Source: Azospirillum sp. RU38E (GTDB lineage Bacteria; Pseudomonadota; Alphaproteobacteria; Azospirillales; Azospirillaceae). From it: a stretch of DNA of 64,000 nt. Shown here piece after piece: positions 45,874-55,660 of this stretch. The position numbers were made by a program, and so were the translations under genes. Each line of letters begins with the position of its first letter. Position 1 is the stretch's first letter. The DNA lies in NCBI RefSeq assembly GCF_900188385.1, contig NZ_FZOI01000012.1, positions 107,961-171,960 of the forward strand, read 5' to 3'. Under the pieces are notes generated by a model that worked only from the letters and a program-made list of their open reading frames with translations, searched no databases and was not told where the DNA came from.

Positions 45874-46839
45874 ATGATGCAAATCCCCCTCCGCCGGCTG
45901 TTGCCGGCGTTCCTGGCCGGCTGCCTGCTGGCAGGCCCTGTGGCGGCCAACGCGGCGGAGAAAGAGCCAACCAAACTGAGCCTGGAACAGTTGCGCCAGC
46001 GCTTCACAGCACCGGGCGACCATTATGCCACCATCCATGGGGTGGAACTGCGTTACCGGGATGAGGGCAAGGGCCCGGTGCTGGTGCTACTGCACGGGTC
46101 CAGCAGCACGCTGAACAGTTGGGATGGGGTGGTGGCACAGCTGAAAGACCATTACCGTATCATCCGGTACGATCATGCACCTGCCGGCCTGTCCGGTTCC
46201 GTCAGCGACGCGGTGGCCAAGAGCGGCACCCCGCCGGAAGATTATGTGCTGGGCCTGATGGACAAGCTGGGGGTGGACAAGGCCACCCTGTTCGGCACCT
46301 CCAGCGGCGGCACGCTGGCCTATTACACGGCCGCCAGCCATCCCGAACGGGTCAGCGGCCTGATCCTGGCCAATGCCCCGGCGGATTCCGTGGCCGAAGC
46401 CAAGATACCGGTGACGCCGGAACTGGAGACGGAGATCAAGCGCGCCGCCGAGATCGGCTATAAGGACCGGCATTATTGGCAGGTCTATCTGTCTTATCTT
46501 TACGGCGACACCAAACGGCTGACACCCGCCACGGTGGATTATTACCACATCACCAACCTGCGCCCGACAGAGCCCAATCAACGCGCCCTTTATGCCCTGA
46601 GCGCGAATAAGGACACCACCAAGGCCCGGCTGGCGGCGGTGAAGGCCCCCGTGCTGATCCTGTGGGGGATGCGTGATGTGGTGCTGCCACCGGCGGCGGG
46701 CACCGCACTTTATGATTATCTGGCCGGGGCGGAAAGCCGGTCGATCATCCGCATGGACACGGTGGGCCATTTCCCCGCCCTGGAATCGCCCGACGCCGTG
46801 GCCGATCTGGTGGATGCCTGGATGAAGCGGGAACGTTGA
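45874..46839 (+). CDS. Exported alpha/beta hydrolase
   Basis: I choose ATG 45874 (AGGGA 8 bases upstream), giving 321 residues. A signal peptide ends ANA-AE. The hydrolase fold shows LLHGSSSTLNSW (oxyanion HG), the nucleophile elbow GTSSGG, then WGMRDVVLPP (acid) and VGHFPALE (His). The triad looks complete, so it is probably an active periplasmic esterase or amidase. Confidence 0.88.
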   Translation: MMQIPLRRLLPAFLAGCLLAGPVAANAAEKEPTKLSLEQLRQRFTAPGDHYATIHGVELRYRDEGKGPVLVLLHGSSSTLNSWDGVVAQLKDHYRIIRYDHAPAGLSGSVSDAVAKSGTPPEDYVLGLMDKLGVDKATLFGTSSGGTLAYYTAASHPERVSGLILANAPADSVAEAKIPVTPELETEIKRAAEIGYKDRHYWQVYLSYLYGDTKRLTPATVDYYHITNLRPTEPNQRALYALSANKDTTKARLAAVKAPVLILWGMRDVVLPPAAGTALYDYLAGAESRSIIRMDTVGHFPALESPDAVADLVDAWMKRER

Positions 46840-46892
46840 GGCGTATCAGCACCGCGCCTTCCCGCTGATTTCCCGATCAAGGATGCTTCCCC

Positions 46893-47855
46893 ATGCGCAA
46901 AATTCTGGCCGTGTTTTGCGGCCTTCTGCTGCCGCCTTTGGCGCTTTTCCTGTGCTGGTTCGTGCCGGCCCGGTTGGGCTGGCTGGATCGTGACCGGGCG
47001 GCGATGATCGAACGCTATGCCCAGGCCCCATCCCGCTTCATCCAGGTGGATGGTGTGCCGATGCATGTGCGGGTAGAGGGGCAAGGGCCGGTGCTGTTGC
47101 TGCTGCACGGCACCGGCGTCAACCTGCATGAATGGGACCCGCTGGCCGAACGGCTGGCGGCCGATCACACCATCATCCGGCTGGACTGGCCGCCCTATGG
47201 GTTGAGCGGCCCCAACCCGAAGGGCTACACCACGGCAGAGGCGGCGCGGCTGGTCGGTTTGGCGCTGGATGCGCTGGGGATTGATCAGGCGGCGGTGATC
47301 GCCACATCCAACGGCTGTAACGTCGCGCTGCAACTGAATATCGACAGGCCGGATCGTATCCGCGCCATGGCCTTTTCCGTGCTGCCGCTGGAACGGCCCA
47401 GCCAGACCCGCGCCGTGGATTGGCGCATCCGGCAGGCCATCGCCTTTCATAATGCCGTGCTGCCGGATTATCATCCGCGCTGGTTCTATCGGCTGGTGTT
47501 GCAGGATACGGGGCACCATGGCTGGGACGTGCCGCCCTTCATGGTGGACATGATGTATGACATGGCCAATCTGCCGGGGGCCATTCCCAACCAGCAATCC
47601 TTTCTGAAAGCCAATGCCGACCTGTTCCGCACCAGCGATGTGGGGGCCAGTGCCGCCCAGGTGCGTGTGCCGGTGCTGATCCAATGGCCGGATGAGGATA
47701 CGGTGATCGCCCAGGGGGCCGAGGCTTCCGTCAAGCGGTTCAGCAACGCGCCGTCGGTGCAACTGATCCGCTATGCGGATGTCGGCCACTGGCCGATGTG
47801 GGAGATTCCAGACCGTTTTGCCAATGATATCCGCGCCTTCCTGGCGGGGCTTTAA
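46893..47855 (+). CDS. Membrane-anchored alpha/beta hydrolase
   Basis: The product has 320 residues. The N-terminus is a hydrophobic anchor (about 4-27) without a clear cleavage site. The hydrolase core has LLHGTGVNLHEW, an elbow ATSNGCN with Ala in place of the first Gly, WPDEDT (acid) and VGHWPMWE (His). It is similar in architecture to the preceding gene, and the two may act in sequence on one substrate. Confidence 0.85.
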   Translation: MRKILAVFCGLLLPPLALFLCWFVPARLGWLDRDRAAMIERYAQAPSRFIQVDGVPMHVRVEGQGPVLLLLHGTGVNLHEWDPLAERLAADHTIIRLDWPPYGLSGPNPKGYTTAEAARLVGLALDALGIDQAAVIATSNGCNVALQLNIDRPDRIRAMAFSVLPLERPSQTRAVDWRIRQAIAFHNAVLPDYHPRWFYRLVLQDTGHHGWDVPPFMVDMMYDMANLPGAIPNQQSFLKANADLFRTSDVGASAAQVRVPVLIQWPDEDTVIAQGAEASVKRFSNAPSVQLIRYADVGHWPMWEIPDRFANDIRAFLAGL

Positions 47856-48072
47856 AACGCGCAGAACGGGGCTGTCCATCAGGCGGACAAAAAAATCTGG
47901 AATCGCCGCAGCCCCTTTTCTCAGGGATAAAGTTTTCTTCGAACCCGCCATCATTATGTCAAAGAACAAATAGGCGGGATATATCAAGACAATGAACGGG
48001 GGTCTTCATGAACAGCTCACCGTCTACGGGTTCATATACAGGGGTAATGACTCTGTCTGTGACAAGGGGCCG

Positions 48073-49482
48073 ATGATGTTCACATCGGCAACTGAAAAAT
48101 CAGTACCGAATATTTCGTCAGAAACAACGGATGCAAGTAAACGTGCCCTGCGGTCCGCATGGTGGACCGTCATCGTGCTGTTCCTGGCGGCGATCATTTC
48201 CATCATCGACCGCGCCATCATCAATATCGTGGTCGATCCGGTGCGCCAGGATCTGGGGCTGGTGGATTTCCAGATCAGCCTTTTGCAGGGGCTGGCCTTC
48301 GGCCTGTTCTATGCCACGGTGGGCATTCCGCTGGGCATGGTGGCCGACCGGGTGTCGCGGCGTCTGCTGGTGACGGTCGGCGTGCTGGTATGGAGTTTGG
48401 CGACCATTGGCGGCGGCTTTGCCGGTTCCTTTGGTGATCTGTTCCTGTCCCGCCTGCTGGTGGGGTTGGGGGAGGCAGCCTTGGGTCCGGCGGCGGTGTC
48501 GCTGATTGCCGACCTGTTCCCGCCGCACAAGCGCGGCAAGCCGCTCAGCCTGTTTCTAACGGGCCAGGCGGTGGCCAATGGCTTGGCCATCTCGCTGACC
48601 AGTTTCATCATGGAAGCGGCAGCGCGCGGGGCCTTTGCCGGTGTGCCGTTGCTGGATGGTGCGGCCCCGTGGCGGGTGGCCTTCATCGGCTGCGGTGCGC
48701 TGGGGCTGTTCGTGTCGGCCTTGATGCTGCTGACGCGGGAACCGCCACGCGGCGGGCGTGACGGTGCGGCGGAAGTAATGTCGTTCCGGGAGAAAATTGG
48801 CTTCCTGCGTCGCAATGCCGGTATTTTCGCCCCGCTTTATCTGGGTTTCGCCTTCTGCTTCCTGGCAGCCTATGGTGCGGCGGGCTGGGCACCGGCGATG
48901 CTGACCCGCGCCTTTGGCGCAACGCCGGGGATGATCGGCACCTGGCTGGGGCCGTTTTCCATGGGTTTTTCCATCGCCGGGCCGATGATTGGCGGCATTC
49001 TGATTGACCATTTTGCCCGCCGGCATGTGGCCATGGCCAAGCTCCGCATTCTGGCGCTGGCCCCGCTGGTGGCCATTCCCTCCGCCTTGGCCGTGCTGGC
49101 CGGGGGGCCAGTGCTGGCCATGTTCCTGGTGGCATCCAGCAGTGCGGTCTTCGCCGTGCTGGGCACCACCACCTTTGCCACCCTGCAATCGGTGGTGCCG
49201 CCCGGTATGCGGGGCAGTGCGGTGGCGCTCAGCGGCTTGGTCAATACATTGATCGGGGCCACGCTGGGGCCGATGCTGATCGCCTTTGCCACCGACCATC
49301 TGTTCGGTGAGCCGGCGATGGTTGGTTATTCGATCATGCTGGTGGTGATCCCGGCGCTGCTGTGCGGTGTGGCCTTGTTCGCCCTGTCGGGCCGCGCCAT
49401 GCAGCGCCAGCGCGCTACGGGTGGGGAGGCCGCCCGGCTGATGAATGCCACCGAAGGGGCCCGTGTCGGGCCGTATCGCTGA
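48073..49482 (+). CDS. Spinster-like MFS transporter
   Basis: The start is either ATG 48073 or 48076, with AAGGGG at 48064-48069; the frame also runs from 47992, but the extra residues look non-coding. This gives about 469 residues with 12 hydrophobic segments. FLAAIISIIDRAIINIVVDP at the N-terminus and VSRRLLVTVGVLVWS with LGEAALGPAA are typical of spinster-type carriers. It would move the substrate or product of the hydrolases. Confidence 0.88.
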   Translation: MMFTSATEKSVPNISSETTDASKRALRSAWWTVIVLFLAAIISIIDRAIINIVVDPVRQDLGLVDFQISLLQGLAFGLFYATVGIPLGMVADRVSRRLLVTVGVLVWSLATIGGGFAGSFGDLFLSRLLVGLGEAALGPAAVSLIADLFPPHKRGKPLSLFLTGQAVANGLAISLTSFIMEAAARGAFAGVPLLDGAAPWRVAFIGCGALGLFVSALMLLTREPPRGGRDGAAEVMSFREKIGFLRRNAGIFAPLYLGFAFCFLAAYGAAGWAPAMLTRAFGATPGMIGTWLGPFSMGFSIAGPMIGGILIDHFARRHVAMAKLRILALAPLVAIPSALAVLAGGPVLAMFLVASSSAVFAVLGTTTFATLQSVVPPGMRGSAVALSGLVNTLIGATLGPMLIAFATDHLFGEPAMVGYSIMLVVIPALLCGVALFALSGRAMQRQRATGGEAARLMNATEGARVGPYR

Positions 49483-49500
49483 ACCATAAGGGTTTCGGAA

Positions 49501-50076
49501 ATGGATACGATTGACGGTGCTGTGCGGGTCGTCGACCTGCCACTGATCCAAGCCACGCCGGAAGCCCTGGCCCCGTTCGGGCAAATCCTGGGCAGTGCGG
49601 CGGGGGTGAAACCGGTGCCGGTGGATTTCTATAAGGGGCGCGTCACCATGCGCTATCCGGTGGATTTCACCTGTGACCATCCGGTTGCCGTGACCCTGGC
49701 AACGGTGGACCCGCGCCCGCCGGAGGTGCGCTATATGGAACGGCATTTCCAGCATACGCAGACCTTCATCCCGCTGGGCGGCAAGCCCTTTGTCGCGGTG
49801 ATGGCCCCGCCGTCGGATGGCGACCTGCCGGATCTGTCACAGGTGCGGGCCTTCCTGTTCGATGGCAGCGCCGGCTTCACCCTGCATCTGGGCACCTGGC
49901 ACGAATTTCCCTTCGCGGTGGAGGATGGCACGGACCTGATCGTGCTGCTGTCCACCCAGACCGGGTACGACCTGCACCAGCGCGATGCCGCGACGGAGGA
50001 GGCCGCCGGCCCCGACCTGGACAAGAAGGATATCCACCGCCGCACCGGCACCCTGTTCCGCTTCCAAGCCCCCTGA
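49501..50076 (+). CDS. Ureidoglycolate lyase (AllA)-like protein
   Basis: The product has 191 residues. It shows the AllA cupin pattern: FGQILG near the N-terminus, MERHFQHTQTFIPLGG, FVAVMAPP and FLFDGSAGFTLHLGTWHE. AllA releases urea from ureidoglycolate, but no other allantoin or purine genes are present, so it more likely acts on a related ureido or hydroxy compound. It lies between a transporter and the second methyltransferase module. Confidence 0.82.
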   Translation: MDTIDGAVRVVDLPLIQATPEALAPFGQILGSAAGVKPVPVDFYKGRVTMRYPVDFTCDHPVAVTLATVDPRPPEVRYMERHFQHTQTFIPLGGKPFVAVMAPPSDGDLPDLSQVRAFLFDGSAGFTLHLGTWHEFPFAVEDGTDLIVLLSTQTGYDLHQRDAATEEAAGPDLDKKDIHRRTGTLFRFQAP

Positions 50077-50096
50077 AACCGCACGGAATGTGAGAG

Positions 50097-50456
50097 ATGA
50101 CACAGGCACAGAAAAACCGCGAAAGGGTGGCCCGGTCTGTGGGCAGCCAGCCGGTGATCTTCAAGGATCCCACCACCGACGCGCTGGCCGGCATGGTGCT
50201 GGCCCTGCTTGGCGAAGTGGTGGTGTTGCGGGACCGGCTGGACGCCAATGAACGGCTGTCGGCGGCGCGCGGCGGCCATGGCCCGGCGGATGTGGATAGT
50301 TTCCAGCCCGACGCCACGGCCAAGGCAGGCCGCGCCCGCACCCGCCAGCAAACCTATGACCGGGTGCTGGGCGTGGGGCGGGACAAGCTGCTGCCCGAGG
50401 CCCTGAAGCAACAGCGCGACTATGACGGCGTGCTGGCCGACGTGACAACGGATTGA
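50097..50456 (+). CDS. Small helical partner protein B of a methyltransferase
   Basis: The product has 119 residues and is homologous to the 44317 product over its core (GEVVVLRDRLDANERL, VDSFQPDA and an Arg-rich helix). The extended C-terminus differs. It is 31 bases upstream of methyltransferase B, without overlap. Conservation of the gene pair in both copies points to a functional partnership. Confidence 0.75.
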   Translation: MTQAQKNRERVARSVGSQPVIFKDPTTDALAGMVLALLGEVVVLRDRLDANERLSAARGGHGPADVDSFQPDATAKAGRARTRQQTYDRVLGVGRDKLLPEALKQQRDYDGVLADVTTD

Positions 50457-50487
50457 TGGATCAACGTGAATAGCAAAGGGGGATGAC

Positions 50488-51678
50488 ATGGCAGAGCATT
50501 TCGGGCACGCCGTCATGCCGCAGGCAACCCATGATGAACAGGCGATGGAAGACCATTTCCTGGCCATGCGGATGTGGACCATCCAGAATATCGACCCGCT
50601 GGACAAGCGGCTGGTCAATGAACTGGTGGTGCCGGCGGTGGAAGCCAAAACCGGCAGCCGCCCCAAATCCAGCGCCCAGATGCGCGACATGCTGGAAGAT
50701 GAGCCGTTTCACCAATATTGGCTATCGCTCAGTTTCTTCTATCAAGATCAGATCTGGCGCAGCCTGGGGGCCAGCATCGACCGGCAATATGATGCATTGG
50801 CCGATGCCGTGGCGAGCCAGACCAAGGCCCCGCGCGGCAGCCTGGTGCTGGACCCCGATCTGCCGATCCCGCGCTATATCGCCGCCTTCGATCATCACCG
50901 CATGCCCGGCTCCTATCATGTGGATGTGACGGAAACGGATTTCCGCGCCGGTGCGCTCTATGATCGTTTTGCCTCCACCTATTTGCGCAACCTGAATGGC
51001 GGTTGGCGCAATGATGGGCGCGGGCAGACGCTGGTGGCGCATCTGCGGGATTTCTATCCCGACTTCACGCCCCGCCGCATTCTGGATTTGGGCTGTTCGG
51101 TCGGACACAGCACCTGTGCCATCGCCGCTGCCTTCCCAGACGCAGAGGTGCATGCCATCGATGTCGGCGCGCCCATGCTGCGCTATGGCCATGCGCGGGC
51201 CGAGGCGATGGGCCAGACCATCCATTTCAGCCAGCAGAACGCGGAGGCGACCAACTTCCCCGATGGCAGTTTCGACCTGATCACCTCGTCCGCGCTGCTG
51301 CATGAAACATCGGCCCGCGCCATGCGCAACATCTTCGCTGAATGCCACCGCCTGCTGCGGCCCGGTGGGGTGATGGCGCATGTGGAGGTGCCGCCGCGCC
51401 ATGAACATCTGGGCCTGTGGGAACAGATGCGCTGCGATTTTGAATCCCACTACAATAACGAACCCTTCATGGCGGCGCTCAGCCGGGTGGATTATGTGAA
51501 GGTTTCCAGCGATGCCGGGTTTGATGGGGCCGATGTGGTGGTCGGTTACCGCAAGGGCGTGGCCGATGCCAAGGCCAACCGGGATGATTTCTTCACCCAG
51601 GGCGACCCCGAAGGCCGCACCCTGCTGGGCAGCTGGTACGTCTGTTCGGCGGTGAAGCAAGCGGGTAGGCGGCACTAG
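50488..51678 (+). CDS. Class I SAM-dependent methyltransferase with novel N-terminal domain (B)
   Basis: The product has 396 residues. Motif I is ILDLGCSVGHST, followed by AIDVGAPMLRYGHARAEAMG, FDLITSSALLHE and LLRPGGVMAHVE. The N-terminal 190 residues align by eye with those of the 44658 product (shared WLSL, GSLVLDPD, MPGS and GRGQTLVAHL). It is a paralogue, and divergence suggests different substrates or a heteromeric enzyme. The target is unknown. Confidence 0.85.
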   Translation: MAEHFGHAVMPQATHDEQAMEDHFLAMRMWTIQNIDPLDKRLVNELVVPAVEAKTGSRPKSSAQMRDMLEDEPFHQYWLSLSFFYQDQIWRSLGASIDRQYDALADAVASQTKAPRGSLVLDPDLPIPRYIAAFDHHRMPGSYHVDVTETDFRAGALYDRFASTYLRNLNGGWRNDGRGQTLVAHLRDFYPDFTPRRILDLGCSVGHSTCAIAAAFPDAEVHAIDVGAPMLRYGHARAEAMGQTIHFSQQNAEATNFPDGSFDLITSSALLHETSARAMRNIFAECHRLLRPGGVMAHVEVPPRHEHLGLWEQMRCDFESHYNNEPFMAALSRVDYVKVSSDAGFDGADVVVGYRKGVADAKANRDDFFTQGDPEGRTLLGSWYVCSAVKQAGRRH

Positions 51679-52110
51679 GCCGGTTATTCTTGTTTTCAAA
51701 ACCTTACGGTCTTCACTCCGTCACCCCGGCCTTCGCCGGGGTGACGGGAGAGTTGAACGTGAAATCTTGTAAGGTGTTGAAAAAGTAGAATTTCTTAGGC
51801 GTGTCCAAGGATTGGCAAAACGGAAGGTGTTTAGGGGCAAACCCCGGCGACCATGCAAGTAGCTTTGCGTGAAGCTTAACCTTTTAAAATCGCATCGTAA
51901 CGGACGGGGATAGGCATGCCCCCTGCCAAACCATCCATCTAGTGGACAGAAAAAAGCGGAATATTGCGCCGCGCAATTGAAAGAACGACCCTGGTCAAGA
52001 ATTCGGCAGATATGGCGTTCGGGTAAAAAGTCATATCCAAATAAAATGGATCATGATGCCAAGCCGAAGACTCATCAAAACAAACAATGGCCTTTGACAG
52101 GAGGTTTCTC
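51679..52110. other. Gene-free stretch before the TonB receptor
   Basis: It holds the perfect hairpin of repeat B (51718-51747) and then AT-rich DNA that probably contains the promoter for the receptor. No gene is seen. Confidence 0.5.
51718..51747. repeat. Palindromic repeat B, copy 3 (single perfect hairpin)
   Basis: CCGTCACCCCGGC (51718-51730) pairs exactly with GCCGGGGTGACGG (51735-51747) across CTTC. It sits 40 bases after methyltransferase B and may also act as a terminator-like stem. Confidence 0.85.
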
Positions 52111-54660
52111 GTGGGGAATGAGATCGAATTTAATTCTCGCCAACGTGCAATGAAGCGCTTTGGCGTCGTATCGCTGACGGCACTTTCTTTATCCAGCCTG
52201 ATGTCCGTGCCGGCTGTCTGCGCGGCGGAAGCCGCTGCCGACGGGGCAGAGGAGTTCGTGCTGGAGGAGATCATCGTCACCGCCCGCAAGCGGCAAGAAG
52301 ATGTGCTGAAAACGCCGGTGGCCGTCACCGTGATGACCAGCGAAGCCATTGAGCTGCGCGGCGTCACCAATGTCAGCGAGATGGCCGCCTTCACGCCGGG
52401 CCTGAACGTCTCCAACAACAATGCCGGTCGCAATGACCGTTCCTTCCAGCAGATGATCATCCGTGGTTTCAGCCCGTCGGCACCGGATGTTTCCACGGTG
52501 GCAACCTTCATCGACGGTGTGCCCGTCGCCTCGGCCACCGCCGTCAGCAACATTTCCGACCCGGAACGGGTGGAGGTACTGAAGGGACCGCAGAGTGCCT
52601 ATTTCGGGCGCAACACCTTCGCCGGTGCCTTCAATGTGGTGAACAAGCTGCCGGGCGATGAATTCCACGGCGGCGTCAGCGGCATGATCGGCACCCGCGA
52701 CAATTACCGGGTGAAGGCCGATGTGGAAGGCCCGCTGCTGGAAGATAAGCTGACCTTCCGGGCCACGGCCAACCGTTTTTCCAAGAATGGTTCCTACAAG
52801 AATGCCTCTAACACCGGGGAAACGCTTGGCGACCAGGAAACCACCAGCGGCACCTTGCTGTTGGTCGCCAAACCCATTGAAGGGCTGACGGTCAAGGCGT
52901 TCGGCCTTGTCTCGGAGGATGATGACGGGCCGGCGGCCAGCGGCTTCATTTCGGCCTATACTGTGCGTAATGCCAGCGGCCAGGTGGTGCTGCAGGGCCA
53001 GTCCAACTGTACGCTGAGCGGCTCTACGTCGGCTACGCAAGGGGCGGGAACCACCCGTCTGAACCCCTATTTCTGCGGTACGGCACCCAAGTTGATTTCT
53101 GGGCAGAGCCCGTCCTGGACCACCATCAACGACAGTTTCATCCAGAATTTCCTGGCCCAACCGCGCAACCGCATCATCTCCCCAGACGATGGGGTGCAGG
53201 GATACGGGCTGGTGCGCCGCTATACCCATGCCCACGTCACGGCGGATTATGAAATCCCGGACACGGATTTCACCATCTCATACCTTGCTGGTACCAATAA
53301 GGAAATCTACAGCACTCTGGTGGATCTGGATAATTACGGCGATACCTCCATCGCCAATAATGGTTTCGGCTCCGTGCCCGCCGGTGCGCGCAGCTATTTT
53401 GATTATCCGTTCCTGGTGGAGCGTAAAAGCAAGGATAGTTCCCACGAACTGCGGCTGGCCTATGATGGCGGCGGGGCGCTGCGGGTGGTCACGGGCGTCA
53501 ATTACATGAATGCCTGGACCATTTCAGGCAATGGCGGCGGCAACGGCGCGCTTGGCACTACCGTCTTCTTCAATGCCAATGGCAAGACGCGCTCGCGTAC
53601 CATCAGCGGCTTCTATGGCATCACCTATCAGGTGACGGACGATCTCAGCCTCAGCGCCGAAGGGCGCTATCAGGCCGACAAACTGTTCGCCTATGCCCAG
53701 CCGGCGGGTTACACGGCCACCACCGATGTGTTTGTGCCGGCGGGCTTCTATCAGGGCGGTTCGCTGCTGCTCAGCAAGACGTTCAAGAATTTCATGCCGC
53801 GTTTCATCGCGCAGTATGAATTGAACGATGATCTGATGACCTATGCTTCCTTCGCCAAGGGGGTGAACCCGGCCCGCTTCAACACCAGCTTTCTGACGGC
53901 CACGGCGGCGGCACAGCGCGCGGCGGCGGCCGGGGGGCTCAGCGTTGGGGTAGAACCGGAAAAGGTCACCAATTACGAGATCGGGCTGAAGGGCCGGCTG
54001 TTCAATGGCCGTATGCAGTTCGCATTGGATGGCTATTTCGCCCAGTGGCGCAACCAGATCAACCAGACCTCCTTCCCGCTGGTGGATCCCACCACCAACG
54101 CCGCCCAGATCGTTACCGGCTATGTCAACACCGGCAGCGTCGATATGAAGGGCGTGGAGCTGGAAGGCAGCTATCAATTGCTGCGCAATGTGACCCTGAA
54201 TTTCGCCGGTGCCATCACCGACAGTGAAGTCCAATCCTTCCGCTCGGCCCAGATCAGCCAGTTGACCGGCATCTTTGACTTCAAGGGCAAGGAAATGCCC
54301 AATACGTCGAAATATTCGGCCAGTGCCGGCCTGCAATATAATGGCGATTTCGGCACGGACTTTGAGGGTGAGTGGTTCGCCCGCGCTGATTACAGCTTTA
54401 AATCCGGCGTGTGGTCTAATGTCGCCAATGTGGTGAAGACCCCCAACCTGCAGATGGTGAATGTGCGCGCCGGTGCTAGCCGGGGGGCGGTGTCGGTCAA
54501 TGTCTTCGTGAACAACCTGTTCGATACGAAGACCTATACCTCCATCGCTGACCAGTTCGTCTTCACCAACAACTTCGCCTACACCTCCTATCTCTCCGCC
54601 CTGGTTGTCGGCCTGCCGGAACGGCGGACCGTGGGGCTGGAGATGAAGTACCGCTTCTGA
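52111..54660 (+). CDS. TonB-dependent receptor of the 52-62 kb gene set
   Basis: I choose GTG 52111 because a strong AGGAGG lies at 52099-52104; ATG 52087 would lack one. The product is 849 residues. A signal sequence around residues 15-38 is followed by LEEIIVTARKRQ, a plug with IIRGFSPSAPDVS and VEVLKGPQSAYFGRNTFAGA, and a barrel ending VGLEMKYRF. Its C-terminal half is duplicated as a decayed fragment at 62502-62813. Confidence 0.92.
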   Translation: MGNEIEFNSRQRAMKRFGVVSLTALSLSSLMSVPAVCAAEAAADGAEEFVLEEIIVTARKRQEDVLKTPVAVTVMTSEAIELRGVTNVSEMAAFTPGLNVSNNNAGRNDRSFQQMIIRGFSPSAPDVSTVATFIDGVPVASATAVSNISDPERVEVLKGPQSAYFGRNTFAGAFNVVNKLPGDEFHGGVSGMIGTRDNYRVKADVEGPLLEDKLTFRATANRFSKNGSYKNASNTGETLGDQETTSGTLLLVAKPIEGLTVKAFGLVSEDDDGPAASGFISAYTVRNASGQVVLQGQSNCTLSGSTSATQGAGTTRLNPYFCGTAPKLISGQSPSWTTINDSFIQNFLAQPRNRIISPDDGVQGYGLVRRYTHAHVTADYEIPDTDFTISYLAGTNKEIYSTLVDLDNYGDTSIANNGFGSVPAGARSYFDYPFLVERKSKDSSHELRLAYDGGGALRVVTGVNYMNAWTISGNGGGNGALGTTVFFNANGKTRSRTISGFYGITYQVTDDLSLSAEGRYQADKLFAYAQPAGYTATTDVFVPAGFYQGGSLLLSKTFKNFMPRFIAQYELNDDLMTYASFAKGVNPARFNTSFLTATAAAQRAAAAGGLSVGVEPEKVTNYEIGLKGRLFNGRMQFALDGYFAQWRNQINQTSFPLVDPTTNAAQIVTGYVNTGSVDMKGVELEGSYQLLRNVTLNFAGAITDSEVQSFRSAQISQLTGIFDFKGKEMPNTSKYSASAGLQYNGDFGTDFEGEWFARADYSFKSGVWSNVANVVKTPNLQMVNVRAGASRGAVSVNVFVNNLFDTKTYTSIADQFVFTNNFAYTSYLSALVVGLPERRTVGLEMKYRF

Positions 54661-54796
54661 TGGTTCCCGACGGGGGCGGGAAATGTGGCTCTCCAGCCTG
54701 CTCCCCCCGCCCCCACCTTCTGGGCGGATGGCCTATCCCCTTCGGGCCATCCGCCCCTTTTTTCCCGACATTCCCTCAGGTCCGGCCAGCGCCCCC

Positions 54797-55660
54797 ATGC
54801 AAAACCCCGTTGCCATCACCCGCGCCTATGCCGGCCCGCCCGGTCGGCAAATCCATTACCGCCGGGCCGTCCCGCCGGTGGCGGCGATGGTGCGGCGTCC
54901 GCTGGTGCTGTTCCACCAGAACCCGGCATCGTCTTTCGAATATGAAGGGGTGATGCGGGATATGGGGCGGGACCGGCTGGTCATCGCCCCGGATACACCC
55001 GGTTACGGCCAGTCTGATGGGCCCGATGCCCCGCCCGACATGGCCGGTTATGCGGCCCTGCTGCTGGCAGCCCTGCCGGAAATGGGTATTGATGCCGCCA
55101 GCGGCTGCGACCTTTACGGTTTCCATACCGGTGCCCTGATCGCGGTCGAGGCAGCCTTGGCCCGGCCCGATCTGGTGCGCCATCTGGCGCTGACCGGCCT
55201 GCCGATGCGCGATGCGGCCGAACGCGCCGAACGGCTGCGCGCCGCCCACGCCACCCCACCGCTGGATGAGGCGGGGGAGAGCATTCTGGGCACCGCACGC
55301 GCGCTTTGGGATTACGTGGTGACGGCCCGCGCCCCTGCCGTGCCGCTGCGCCGCGCCGCGCTGAACTGGCGCGACAAGATGGGCGCGCTGGACCGGCTGC
55401 ACTGGGCCTATTTCGGTGTCTGGTCCTATGATTACACGGCGCGTCTGCCGCAACTGACCTGCCCCTGCCTGCTGGTGCAGCCGGATGAGGATATCAGGGC
55501 CCAATCGCTGGCCGCCGCCGCCCTGATCCCCGATCACCGCATTGCGGAATTGCCGCAATGGAACCGCGACATTTTCGATCTTCCCGACGCGATCACCGCC
55601 ATCGCCGCCCAACTGCGCGGCTTCTTCGATGATCCGTCCGCTTCCAGGAGTTTTTCGTGA
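54797..55660 (+). CDS. Alpha/beta hydrolase-fold protein with His at the nucleophile position
   Basis: I choose ATG 54797 (287 residues), after a Pro-rich upstream frame that looks non-coding. The fold is visible in LVLFHQNPASSFEYEGVM, VIAPDTPGYGQSD and the elbow LYGFHTGALIA. The elbow has His110 where Ser, Asp or Cys normally lies, and no C-terminal triad His is apparent. It is a paralogue of the 60169 product. It may be a non-hydrolytic fold member or use unusual chemistry. Confidence 0.82.
   Translation: MQNPVAITRAYAGPPGRQIHYRRAVPPVAAMVRRPLVLFHQNPASSFEYEGVMRDMGRDRLVIAPDTPGYGQSDGPDAPPDMAGYAALLLAALPEMGIDAASGCDLYGFHTGALIAVEAALARPDLVRHLALTGLPMRDAAERAERLRAAHATPPLDEAGESILGTARALWDYVVTARAPAVPLRRAALNWRDKMGALDRLHWAYFGVWSYDYTARLPQLTCPCLLVQPDEDIRAQSLAAAALIPDHRIAELPQWNRDIFDLPDAITAIAAQLRGFFDDPSASRSFS

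Noticed and set aside
54797..55660. Haloalkane or haloacetate dehalogenase
   Set aside because: Those enzymes have Asp at the nucleophile position; here it is His.
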